Source: Owenia fusiformis
Lineage: Eukaryota > Annelida > Polychaeta > Sabellida > Oweniidae
Length of the DNA: 64,000 nt
Reading direction: 5' to 3'
NCBI GenBank assembly: GCA_903813345.2
Contig: CAIIXF020000005.1
Location: forward strand, 11,287,375-11,351,374
Below the pieces are notes generated by a model that saw only the letters and a program-made list of their open reading frames with translations, ran no database searches and had not been told where the DNA came from. Of the stretch, positions 13,666-36,509 are shown one piece after another. The translations under genes and the position numbers were made by a program. Numbering within the stretch: the first letter of the stretch is position 1; the number at the start of each line of letters is the position of its first letter.

Positions 13666-13791
13666 CTTTAGGGGATCAACGAATTTTACCAAGCATCAGA
13701 AACCAATAAAAAACACATCAAAGCAGCAAATTCATTTGTACAGGGAAGTATATTCTTAATCATAAAATTACACTCCAATATCTTATAGTGT

Positions 13792-16700
13792 CTATTTCTT
13801 CTTGCCCTGCATAGCGGCTTCTTCAGCCTTCTCTTGGGCTCTCTTTTTGCGAATACCGAACAGTTTCTTGTTGGCACGTGCCTGTCTGATGGCTGCAAAA
13901 GCATTGAATTTTTTCTCCTCATCTGTGATCTTGCGTGCCTTCTCCTTCTTGGAGACCTGAGTGATTGGCATGACCTCACCAGACAACTGGGTGGCCATTT
14001 TCATCTCCTCAGCCTGAAATTACACAAAACAGCCATCATATTAGGCAGATACATTTAATACCAAAGTGTCCTATACTTAATTTAGAAGAAAAAATAAAAA
14101 AAATAATCATTGAAACATGTTACTCACACACTTACTCAAACATGACACAAAGTTTGATTTGCTTTAACATTGAACCAAGAAAAAAATAACTCATATAGAA
14201 AAAGGCAATTGAAGTTCAGAGATCATTAGACATGCATGCACATGTTAAACAAAGTGCATGTTTTAAATAACTACTGATTTAAAAAATGGCGACACTTCTA
14301 TAAAAGTAAATGTATCATGTAACACAAACAAATTTGCCATCTTTCAATGACATTGATAAAAACTTCTATATAAAGCTTGACAGATCGAAAATATTTTTTG
14401 ATAATTTATTGTAAGACTCACTTCAACAATCAAACTTTTGAAAATGGGGCTCAACTCAGGAACAGCGTAAGAAGTTCCTTCTAGACTATGCTTTAGCAAG
14501 GGAGTAATTTCTTTCAAGCTTAGCATGCACAGAAAAGAGGGTTTCTATCAATGTCTTTTGTTGGTGCAACTTTAAGATTATTTACAATAAATATTTGAAC
14601 ATGACTGTATTCTGACTGTATATAGCAATATAGACCTCAGATCAGGTATTATATCGATTAATAATAAATGCCTTAGGGCTAGGCACAAAAGCTTTCAAAT
14701 GCCTCACGACTGATGCGGAGAGTCCTGTGGTATTTATTCGACGATACAATAACTGCTCTAAGTTTCTTTAAAACCAAATGTCTGGCTGTTAAGTATTAAT
14801 CCTATCCTTAGAAAATATCTGTACATATAACTTACGGAGGCATCTCCCTTCTTGGGGTTGCTCATCTTCTTGGGGAACAGGATAAGTTTGCTTCTGTACT
14901 CCTTTAGTCGCTGGACATTCTGTTGTAGCGACTCCACAGATATGTTGCGTCTTCTAAAGTCTACTGAGATACCAATTGTGGGTGCAAACCTCTTTGAGAT
15001 ACCTGCTGCCTGAAATTAGATAAAATTATGATATGTAGTTTAATCTAAAAGCATCATGACATTGGTCGATATTGTTGTATTGTATATTTATTTACCTCTA
15101 ATTAATAGAGTTACAATAGTTGAAATACATTAAAGTGTAATGTAAATGCAAACAATTATAATTTAAAGCATGTTGAATAAGTGAATAAATGAAATAAGAA
15201 ATCTATAGTTAATAGACACCGCTAATAGTAGTGAGGATATGAGGTGGATAAGAAAGTGAAAGTACTGTTGAACTGTAACCAATCAGAATCTTTTAATCAA
15301 TCAAGCCTACCAATCATGAATATAAGCGGTCAAAAATAAAGCTTTCTCAGGATAAAAACCAATAATGAAGTTACAGGTTTTTCTGATTTTTCTCAAAAAT
15401 TCAATCATTTTAACAAATGTCCTAAAAATACAAAACTACTAAATGGATTAACTTATATCGCCAATGAAGGGAATATATGATTTGAACATTACATAACAAT
15501 TCTCGAAATCGTTGTTCCCTCTTCAAAAGAGGAGACGCGAAAATCTTTCCTTATAAGGTCAAAATATTTCCCATGATGCAGTTCGCGGAGGAACAAATTT
15601 ATACTTCCTTGTTTTCCCTCATAGGTTTAACATGGGGATTTTCACACCAATTTTTCAAACGATATATTCGTTCATATTCCTGTACGAGAGTACAGAAAAA
15701 ATTATTAGAAACGATTGATCTCTTATTAATCTTAATATAACAGCTATTTTTTTCATTGTATTGATTCATAGCGTGGTGAAAACGACGATGGAAAAGTGAG
15801 AAAATATTCCGGAAGAGAAGGTCACGTGATCAGTTGACTAGTCGCCATATTGGAAAAAACAATTCCATTCGACTTTCAATACTTTCATGCCAATCTTACC
15901 GCACTACAAACTGCAACATCAATGCGACAACTGAATAAAAGTGTTCATCTTCAAATTACATTATAGAGTTACGTTGAAAACCCACAAACAACTGAGCAGT
16001 AGACCAAAGAAGACGCGTCGCTATTATCTAGGTCAATCTGTTCAGTGGTCCGAAAGCAAATCTATAGTACTCGTTTCCGAATTTTGTTGTTCATTGTACA
16101 ATCTTTTATTGATTAAACTCGGTATACTGACTATTAAAGCAATGACAAAAAAGAATAATTCCATTGGTGTCATTGTTTTATTTAGCGTGCGGGTGTAAAA
16201 ACAAAATTTCGTAATAAGTTTGATTTAGAACTTTCGGGTCACGCAAATAGCTACGCGAAATGCATAGTGGGAAAATATTGACCAATCAAATTTTGTCCTT
16301 TTTGAGTGCTTTTTCAGAACATATTTGCGAACGTTCTGATTCAAACAGCGAACCGCGAAAGGGAGAATTGCTTTGGATAGAGTTGGCAAGTTTAGGGGAA
16401 TTCTGACAATAAATGAACAGGCATTTTACTTGTCGGCTATCTAGAACATAGCAATCACCCTTTTTATCTATATTGAATAAAGTCAGGTGAAGTAGGTAAG
16501 TCCTTCTTTAGTCTAATCCAAGTAACAAAAATACCCCATTCTTCAATAACCAAAATGTATCCTCATCAACACAATGAAAACATTGAACTGTTATAGCCCT
16601 ACTCTGTTGAAAAGATGACAAAAACTTCAAAGTATGAATTTCAGAAAATGTTGCAGAATTAGGTGGTATGTGACATGTATATTATTTCATCGAGGCCCTA

Positions 16701-17808
16701 AACACTGGTTTGTTACGATATGTACTTTATGTTGACCATGAGGTGGACTGGTCAACCGGGATGATGACTTTTAAAAAGTGCACCGACCAACATATATGAT
16801 GCACGCACGGTTATGGGAAGTCCTCAATATATTACTTATATTATTTGTCAGGTTACGCAGCTTCCATCCAAAATAAAAAATATGTATTTTTAAAATAAAT
16901 TATTTGTCTAGTTTTCGTTAAACAAATACCCTGAGACACATAGGGCCTGTAGAAAACACTAAACAGAAAAATAAAAAAATATTCATACCTCCAAATCTGC
17001 TTTATTGGTCAGATAATGCACCAAATCATAATGGTTGTTCAAAATAAAAATTTAAGGGGACGGAGCGCCTTATCTCGCGAGAATAAAGCAAATCACGCAA
17101 AGGCGCGTGATTTTTTCGCCCAATCAAATAGCTTGAAATTTACCAAACCATTTCGACCAGTGTTTCACACATGCGCAGTAGAAATTGTCAATTTACTGAG
17201 CGGACCCTTCAATGGCCTAGAGAAATTTTACTCACGAGAATTGATGATTACTGAACACATATAGGCATAAGAGGTGAGCGACCCAGTTATTTTTGCGTAT
17301 AAATGTTTCAAGAATAGCATGATATCAAATAATCTGTACATTATGCTACGATTCATTCAAAAATTGAATCTAGAGGACAAGTGACCATATTTTTTTCATA
17401 TTTTTTTTAATTTTTATTCGCATTACCTGGTGTTTATACCTCCTAGATGGAGGACTTCCCACTATCCGTGGATGCACGTCTCACCCTGGGAAAGATGCAA
17501 AATGACCAAACAAGAATCTTGAAATTAGCCCAAGTCAATTGAAAAAGGTAAAGATATCTTACCTTGAGTTCTTCTAAAGTAAAACCCTTGCCAGTCCTGG
17601 TGCGTGTGTTGTATTTGAATGTTGGGCATCTCACAACTGGTCTAAGAGCACCACCCACTGGTCGTGGCATAATTTCACGCGCCTTCTTGATTCTGTTATT
17701 CCTTCGCCTGATCTTCCTGGCAGGCTGGTTGAACCAGGTTTTCACCCATCGTTGCCAGTCTTTGTGGAAATGCCCATTTGGGATCATGTTATTACGTTTG
17801 GGGGCCAT
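13792..17808 (-). CDS. RPL13: 60S ribosomal protein L13 (eL13), complete coding sequence
   Basis: Three coding exons on the minus strand: 17808-17563 (82 codons, ATG at 17808), 15009-14836 (58 codons) and 14013-13792 (73 codons plus TAG). All joins are phase 0 with GT-AG borders, giving 213 aa against about 211 in vertebrates. Family hallmarks include N-terminal [18 protein letters not shown], the basic [13 protein letters not shown] stretch, [36 protein letters not shown] and a lysine-rich C-terminus. The protein belongs to the large cytosolic ribosomal subunit. An acceptor site (AG) just upstream of the start codon at 17834-17835 shows that the 5'UTR is split, so a separate leader exon is expected. 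The long introns contain repeats. Identification is secure. Confidence 0.98.
15555..16283. mobile_element. Inverted-end element inside an RPL13 intron
   Basis: The left end AAGGTCAAAATATTTCCC..ATGCA..TTCGCG (15555-15592) is mirrored by the right end (16250-16283), which reads in reverse complement GGTCAATATTTTCCC..ATGCATTTCGCG. The 729-bp interval also holds CCGGAAG, TCACGTGATC and GCCATATTGG motifs at 15808-15856, all of promoter type. No TSD was resolved. It may be a MITE that carries a promoter-like block, or two independent motif clusters. Confidence 0.5.
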
Positions 17809-18150
17809 GGTTGATGAAAACTGTTGTCCTCAGCTGAAAAATAACGATGAAAACATTATACATAACAACTATGTATGGATCATATCGGTTGTCAGATTCA
17901 CAGTGCATCAAAAAGAAATTGTAATTATAAAATATTGTTTTAGCAGAAAACATCAAATTTTGAAATAATTACAGGCAAGGCTTGTTTTTCAGAGTTTATT
18001 TCTCAACAATAAATGGACCAATGGTGATAGAAATTAGTTACCGACACAAACAAAAATCAATGGTTTAATATAAATCTGGAAAAATTGTCAAAATATGACT
18101 ATATAAATACGATGTTGATAGATTTTGGAATAAGTTCAGAAAATTCATAC

Positions 18151-18181
18151 TTTTTCAATATGGCCGAACCGGAAAAGGAAG
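18151..18181 (-). promoter_or_regulatory. RPL13: Probable RPL13 transcription start with 5'TOP leader exon
   Basis: On the minus strand the sequence CTTCCTTTTCCGGTTC begins at 18181 and is followed by GGCCATATTG and a possible GTATGA donor at 18150-18149. A C followed by a pyrimidine tract is the 5'TOP signature of ribosomal protein mRNAs. A TCACGTGATC palindrome lies immediately upstream (18192-18201). The matching acceptor is at 17834. Inference: this is the non-coding first exon. Confidence 0.6.
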
Positions 18182-18761
18182 TTGAAAGTGTCACGTGATC
18201 AGACATAATGTCAGCCTCCATGAAAATATGAACCAAAATGCAATAAGACTTATTTATCGCATCAAAATGTAATGCTGACGATATCATTAATAACTTAATA
18301 GTAAGTAAACTCTTACCATACGTTTTAATGTTTTTGTCGTGTTCTTAAACCTCACAGTTTTGTTTATACAGTGTACTTTTGATTTGCAAGATTTCTGGCA
18401 AGAAGTTGTAAAAATTTTTTAGATCTGTTTGTGTAAGAGCTAAATCTATTTGTTTTCTGTAGCTTAGACTAGTCAAGATCTAGACTTTGAATCTATATTT
18501 ACACTATCTATATCAAGCAGGTTGTTTCATCTGTACACAATTCTTGGATTTTGAATTGTAGATTTGAGGACACACGATTGGTTCGAATCGGAGTGGCTCA
18601 GTCAACTCAAAACCCACTCCTCCGAAACCCAATCTTCGAAGCAACCTAATAGATTCAACGCCAGCCAATGTCACTCATTAGTTCCCCAATTACCAAATCT
18701 CCTGTAAATGTAAGAGCACATGTACATGTACCTGTAGGATGGCTCAGGGAATGTGCTACAG

Positions 18762-19587
18762 GGGTTTGTAGAAAAAACTGGGTACCGGGTAGTAAATCCT
18801 CCATGCTGGGATCAAACTTGGTATCCGGTACCCGATACGATAAAAACGGGTACCCAAAAAATAAAAAAATGTATGTAACTTCCTTCAAAATTGAGCTAGA
18901 AGCTTCAAATAAAAAGCATTTTAAGGCTCTTTTCTTCCTCTATCATTATGGTCATATTTTCATTGGTTATGGGGGGGTGCAATCGCACCATTGCACCCCA
19001 TCCTGGCTACGCCTATGACATTGTAAGACGTAACAATTTACACTTCAGTGGATGTTTCGTCGAAAATTGGGAAAATTATGATAAATAATCAAAATCTTAC
19101 ATGTTTCATCAGGTAATTTAACACACGTCACCTCTCTGCTAAGGTAACGATAGCTATTTACAGATTTAAATCATAATCAAAACAATTCACGTACCAACAT
19201 ACGAACTATTGAATATAGAGTAAGATTGATTTGTCATGTTTTTCAAATCGTCTTACAATGTCATAGCTATATAGGCGTAGCCAGGAGGGGGTTCGATGGT
19301 GCGATCGCACCCCCCCCCCCCAATAACCAATGAAAATATGACCATGATGATAGAGGAAGAAAAGAGCCTTAAAATGCTTTTTATTTGAAGCTTCTAGCTC
19401 AATTTTGAAGGAAGTTACATACATTTTTGTGAATTCAAAACAAATCATACACGTTTTCTAATGATCTAATAATGTTATATATTCGTATTTTTCATTTTTT
19501 GGGTAGCCGGTTTTTTCGACCGGGTACCTAGTTTGAACCTAGCATGGAGGATTTACTACCCGGTACCCAATTTTTTCTACAAACCCT
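18762..19587. mobile_element. Foldback hAT-like element in the RPL13-LARS2 gap
   Basis: Left arm 18762-19028 and right arm 19240-19587 are inverted copies. Both contain GTACCGGGTAGTAAATCC, the CTTCCTCTATCAT segment, a G/C run and GGCTACGCC. A unique loop lies between them. The ends are (A/G)GGGTTTGTAG. The direct repeat GTGCTACAG flanks the element at 18753-18761 and 19588-19596, consistent with an 8-9 bp TSD of hAT type. ORFs on both strands are only translations of the arms. Confidence 0.82.
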
Positions 19588-19868
19588 GTGCTACAGTATT
19601 GATATCTGCTTTAAATGGGCTACAACCTTTTGCAGATTATTTACATAGATATAGACATTGATCATTCTACGTGTACTTTAGCAGGACTCCATCTTTATCT
19701 AAAGCTTGTACTCCAAATGAAATTATAGGCTGAAGATTCCATCAACAGTATTGATTTGATTTTTGTTGTCTAAAAACAACAAAATTCACATTAAATTGCT
19801 TCCCATTATGCCTGATACATGAAAACCTTTTTCAATGATTCCAGGTCAAGGGGTGCGCACATATCAAA

Positions 19869-31149
<11,281 letters not shown>

Positions 31150-32358
31150 TGAAACATGATTTGCATGTACATGAAATGATTTGAATACAGATATCATAAA
31201 GATGTCTTGAATATAATATTATTACCTTATTTACATAAAAGTCCTCAACAAAACGAGTTTGAGTGGGATAGAGGCCTTACCCCTTGCACATGGGATAATT
31301 ATATAATGACAAAAATACTATCTGGAGTCATACTGCAATTTAGTGGTGCCCTCTTTCAATAAAGCATATTTTTCTCGTAGCGGCATGCATACCTTGACAT
31401 GCTTGAGGAAAATTCAAAGGACAAGAGTCGGTTTGGAGAAGCTAATAATTTTTTGATGAAAAATATATAAATATCACCCAAATGAAATTATGAATATTCA
31501 AAAGAAGACATTTAAATCTACGCCAAGATGTGAAAATATCAAAATTGTCCAAAGCAGGAGTAACGTGCAGTAGACTGATGAACTTCGTTCTCCAAACCGA
31601 GACTAGGAAGAAAAACAGCATACATAAAATGTTCCAATATTTCTACCATGTGACCAATTTTGTTAGAATAAGTAAGCGTTGAATACGATATTGAATAATG
31701 GGACGATGTTCTTATATTAAATGTCTAGTTCTTTTCTCTTGATTTGTACATATAACTTATGGCTTACGTCTTAAAATGCACACAGGGTGAACCTTTTTTA
31801 ATCCTAAGTGGAAATCCCTTGGGAATGTGTTTTTTTGTTGTACAAGTGTTGCTATATTTTGTAAGGGCATGTTTGGTACATTACCAGACTACATATTGGT
31901 GGACTGAATATTATGTAAGGGAAATAAAATTTACTAAATTAATGTTTTTCATGATTTAACAAACTGTTGACAAAGTTAAGGCTAGGGGTTGTAAGGGAAC
32001 CATTTGCATGCGAATTGGAAAGATTACTGCTAACACATATAATCTTCAACGTTTCAGGCTATTATTTGAGACAAGGGAAATAAAAGCGTTTTGGTGTCGT
32101 TTTGAGCAATGCAACTCAACCAATAGCTTGCGCTCTCCTTCAGACATTTCACCTCATGTTACGGATCAAACATCTTTCTATGATTAATCTCAAAATTTTG
32201 GAATCTATCTTAAAACCTTTGAAAAATGAGCTAGTTATCCAACTTCTAATGTGTTTGGACTAAGTGATTTTTGAAGTATGATAAAGTATGCTTAATCCTG
32301 AGCTTAATCTAAAGTCAAATTAGACTCCTCGTAGCAATTTATAACCTGTTTTTGTATG
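31150..32358. other. 3' flank of LARS2
   Basis: Contains a candidate poly(A) signal AATAAA at 31359-31364 and a diverged copy (31425-31610) of the TTAA-flanked element from intron 2 (GGACAAGAGTCGGTTTGG ... CCAAACCGAGACTAGG). No gene seen. Confidence 0.5.
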
Positions 32359-32818
32359 TACAGGGTGACCCAAAAAGTGAGTGTTCAATAGAAGAAAGAT
32401 TGGTTTGCTTGCAAAGCATCAACAATTCACTCAAAAATGTAAATTATCTTTTCTAAAATTATTCAATAAACGAGTCAGTTCATCAAATTTGACAAAATCA
32501 TTTAGCAAAAATGGGTAGATATGACATATTAATGATAATATATGTGAAAACAATCCAAAAATGACTCAAATAACGGTTAAAACAGAAATTCCAATTTCAG
32601 AAAATTGTATTTTTGAACATTTTTTAGAACAGATTTCACCGAAAGCATACCTGGACGGAAAACGTGATATCTCTAAATCTCAGTTGTCTATGCTATAAAT
32701 ACACCAATCTTTCTTCCATTGAACACTCTATCTTCACAAAACAAATCATGAAGATTCTATCATTATTGAGAAAGTTATTCCAAATGTAGTGGGTGGCATC
32801 TTTTGGGGTTACCCTGTA
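32359..32818. mobile_element. 460-bp mariner-type MITE
   Basis: TIRs TACAGGGTGACCCAAAAAG and CTTTTGGGGTTACCCTGTA with TA borders. The left subterminal segment AGTGTTCAATAGAAGAAAGA is inverted at 32704-32727. No transposase remnant was recognised. Confidence 0.72.
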
Positions 32819-34615
32819 TATACTTTCACTTTAAACTTAAGAGGTCAAGTATGAAATATGATTGCAAATGAGACTCCTGACATTAAAATGCGTTTTTATC
32901 CAATTGTGTATTGTTTATTTATTTACCTCTAATCAATAGTTACAATGCAATCAGTATGCACAAACATCCCATAACTTACCATACATGTACTATCCTGAAG
33001 TCAATCATTATGTCACCACCAAAGGGTTGACATATTGTTTTCGTCTCCAATTTTTTCTGATGGCGGTTGGCTTTCGGCGTTTAACATATGTCAGGTGGTG
33101 ACGTACATTTTGAATGTTACTGGCTTGTTGTAACAATACTGTAGAACGGTACCAATGTCACTGAGATGGGGCAAAGTAACTTTATTTAAAAATTTATTCC
33201 TGGTGACTTACCACAACCGATCAGACGAAATGAAAATGTTCAAACGAATGTTCAAACATTAATAAAATAATTCAAGAAGGTACACCGAATGAAGCATTGT
33301 ATTATATCTTGGTTGAAGAAAGGTGATTAATTTGAAAGTCAATGTATACTTTGTTGAAAGAACTGGAGGTGGAAGTTAATGCAACGGATGTTGTTGGCAA
33401 CCTCGCACTCTGTGCGAAACTATGGGAATCATGTCCTATACTGCATGTAGTATTACCCTCTTTGGTTATTCTGCCTCTCCTATTTTATCATGTCTATACC
33501 CCTACGAGCTGAGGCCAAGGAATACGTTAAAAATGTTTAAAAAGTCCGCTTGTGTACTGAGTTGTTAATGGGTGGCCTATACATGTATACATGTACAAAT
33601 ATAAAATCTTTTATTAGAGATTACTTACATGTATAAGAATAAGACTGATTTTTAAAAGCTTGATGGATAAGAATAAAACTGATTTTTTTATTAATGGCAG
33701 TATACCCGGACCTCAGTCTACGAGGCTATATGAAAGGTCACTGCAGAGGTTTTCTGATGACTTCTAGCATTCTAGTGACTCGCTGATCAGACGCTCTGCT
33801 ATCTCAGTAATCAGTGTATTCAAATAATGTCCTTTATACCACATTTTTCGATTTTCAATATAAAGTGCACTATTTGTTTCTCGCGGCTTCGTTTCTTGAC
33901 TTTTAACGTTAATGAAAAAAGAAGGATCCTTCTTTTTCTTCATCATAGACTTTAACAAAAAATATCGGCTGAAAGTGTGACACGGGTCCTTCAGTGGGGA
34001 AAAGTGTCAGATACATCTACGTATACTAGGGGAAAGAGAATAGGCCTATATGTTTACCTTGATTTACTTAGGTGTGATTTTCTCAAGAGCAATGCTCAGG
34101 CTTTTGGACATATTTTTGTGAAACCTATGCATTTTTCAGCACAAAGTTAGTATAGAAGCGGGAAAGGAATAGCTATATTGACGGAACCGTCCTTCAACCA
34201 GTACTGAAATGCTTTTTCATTTTACATGCATGTATACCTACATATCTCTAAGACGTTTTAGAAAAAACAGTTGTAAACTTAATCATATTTCGTAAATCGT
34301 AAGACGTCTTGAAAATGGTGTTGTAAACTCAACATAATTTTTCTAAAACGTTGTAGCCAAGACGTCTTGGAATGTCGCGTGTAGTGTAAATAGGGCTACT
34401 GATAAGTTAGTGATACATATTAATACTAAAGGGCTACAGGTTACCTAGGGTCAAAGATTAAACGTCTATACGTACAGCCATTGAAAAATAATTGAGAAAT
34501 TGGCCTAATACATGTAGGTCGATTGAAGCGATTAATTCAGGCTTTTGCTTGCTAAAGACTGGAGTTTTGCGTTGCTTAGTGAACATTTGATTTGTCACTT
34601 TGACAAGTTTTTAAC
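32819..34615. other. Intergenic region between LARS2 and the MBL-fold gene
   Basis: Contains a GTCACCACC-family copy at 33008-33128 with clear inverted ends. At 32910-32945 a short repeat (TTTATTTACCTCTAAT) is shared with 15085-15110. Imperfect AAGACGT repeats lie at 34250-34375. No gene was recognised; the minus-strand ORF at 33764-33958 has no domain. Confidence 0.5.
33008..33128. repeat. GTCACCACC-family dispersed repeat, copy 3
   Basis: ATGTCACCACCAAAGG at the left end and GTCAGGTGGTGAC at the right end are inverted. The inside GATGGCGGTTGGCTTTCGGC matches the complementary strand of the other copies. Confidence 0.65.
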
Positions 34616-36257
34616 ATGAATATATCGATGTGGAAATCAGTTTTGAGAAATATAGGCAGCACCCGGGGCAGCACTCGAGGATTGCATGTCGCCACTTCCA
34701 AAGGACATCGAATATCGGCTAGTAATCACAAGGTATAGTATTTTTGAAGTGTTATAAACATGTTTGTTCTCAGCTCGGGGAATAAGTCACATACCAACCC
34801 CACCCCTTTAGCATACAGGCCACGAAGGCGGTATGTCAGCGACTTACTCCTCGTGGTGAATATCGGAATGGTCATTGAGTGTCATAGCAGCATTTCACTT
34901 ATGTTGGGTTTATAATGTAATCATGTTAATTTTAAATTGCACTGTTTCAGCTGTATTTAGCATTTGCTAAAAGAAGCCCATTGTTGTGTCAAACCAACTT
35001 GGCTGGAACTAGGCCCAAGTCAAACTTAAATCGACGTTTCGCCACCAAGACAATCGATGAAGACGAACCTTATAGGAACGTTGCTCAGATTGGTGAACGT
35101 ACCTGGAAAATAGACGAGATAGATGTATTAGGCGAACGTCCAATATTGTATGCCATCAAAGGACATGATAAGACCATTCTTGTAGATACAGGCCTGGCTA
35201 CTGGCGATTATAAAGCATTCTTAAGGTAGATGTGAAAATGTTAAATAAATCAACGGAAAGCCTGGAGTACTCACAACAAAGCAGACAAAAGAATCATACT
35301 ACTAAAAATAGTATTCCTTCCAAATCTCTTAATTCTTTGTAAATAAGATTTCTATAATCTCTACTTTGTTGTGTACCAGTCTGTTTACCATGTTCTTGCA
35401 TTTACTGTTAAATCAATCAATATTCAGTACCGCACATAGAGATTGACCTGTAGGACAAAAAGTTGTTTTCAACTACTCCAGATCCATGATATTAATTAAT
35501 AATTAATGTATGCAATTTCAGATCCCAACCTGAGCTCTCCGATCTCCCCTACACGATAATAAACACTCATGCTCACTGCGATCATATATCCAGCAACTTT
35601 CGATTTTCCCCGCCAGAGGGCCCTGTTAGTGATGTCAATGATCTTTGCATGGGATCAGCTGATAAAGATTTCAGCCTGGGTCATCAAGATGCAGTGTTGG
35701 ACCCTTCCCTGGGATACCTCATGAATGCCGTGCCAAAACCGTTTAAGATTACAAAATGGCTGGCTGAAGGTGATATGGTGTATTTAAATGATGCTGAACC
35801 AAATCCACATGAAGCTCTACACGTTGTGAATCTTCCTGGTCATACACCTGATTCTATTGGTTTGTACATGCCGTGTGGAAAACGTATATTTGTCGGTGAC
35901 CTCATCTATAGAAATGCTGCTATATTGTTGTTTCTAAGAGGCACGGATTTTCAAGTTTGGCGTTCAAGTGTTCACAAGTTGAAGACGTTTGTAGAAGAAC
36001 GTGATGGTTTGGAAAACACAACCTTGTCGTGTGCACATATTGATCCTAACCTCCCTGCTACCGAATTAAATGAACTTGTGCAATTTTGTGATGACATTGA
36101 TTTGGGAAAGAATCTTCCACACGAAGTGACCAGGAAGTACTTAGTAAATAAAGACCTTGGGTACATCAAGGACGAATGGGGGGTTGTGGAGTGGAAATCT
36201 TCGTCGGGTAATTATGAGGTGTTAGCAACAAGAGATTTTTCTGTCATTGACTACTAG
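34616..36257 (+). CDS. Metallo-beta-lactamase-fold hydrolase, probably mitochondrial
   Basis: Three exons, 34616-34732, 34951-35225 and 35522-36257 (TAG), give 375 aa. The N-terminal 60 or so residues are rich in Arg, Ser and Thr with few acids, as in a mitochondrial presequence. The MBL core follows: DTG at about residues 118-120, HAHCDH with H147, H149, D151 and H152, PGHTPDS with H238, VGDLIY with D257, and a late CAHID with H303. These are the expected zinc ligands of a dinuclear hydrolase such as glyoxalase II-type or MBLAC2-type enzymes. The substrate cannot be told from sequence. The start codon was chosen because it opens the only in-frame exon joined by a good GT-AG intron. Exon 3 carries nearly all of the catalytic core. 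Confidence 0.9.
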
Positions 36258-36351
36258 CTTGGATTACCAAGGTATGAAAATCTCATGATTGAACCTGACT
36301 TTTACCCGAAAGCTAGTTTATATTTTATATTTGCGAGTCGTATGCTTACTG

Positions 36352-36509
36352 CACTGGTGATCCAAAGCTCGATTACGCTGGTTACGAACCGTTTTGGTAA
36401 CAAAATGTCGGAACGTCGAAGGTACGATTTTCATTTTTTCCTTATTTCCTTATTATGTTCCGACATTTTGTTACCAAAACGGTTGCAGCGTAGGAGTGGA
36501 TCACCAGTG
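36352..36509. repeat. Palindromic element downstream of the MBL-fold gene
   Basis: CACTGGTGATCCA at the left is mirrored by TGGATCACCAGTG at the right. CCGTTTTGGTAACAAAATGT is mirrored by ACATTTTGTTACCAAAACGG, around a 40-base loop. The strong inverted symmetry suggests a small foldback MITE. The ORF across it is not a gene. Confidence 0.7.

Noticed and set aside
15941-16198. 85-residue ORF downstream of the intronic promoter-like block
   Set aside because: It lies inside the inverted-end element and has no domain; transcription evidence would be needed.
16482-16557. Possible C/D snoRNA in an RPL13 intron (TTGATGA ... CTGA on the minus strand)
   Set aside because: RPL13 introns host snoRNAs in other animals, but here the C box is imperfect and no terminal stem is visible.
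17564-17968. 134-residue plus-strand ORF
   Set aside because: It is the antisense of RPL13 coding exon 1 and upstream intron.
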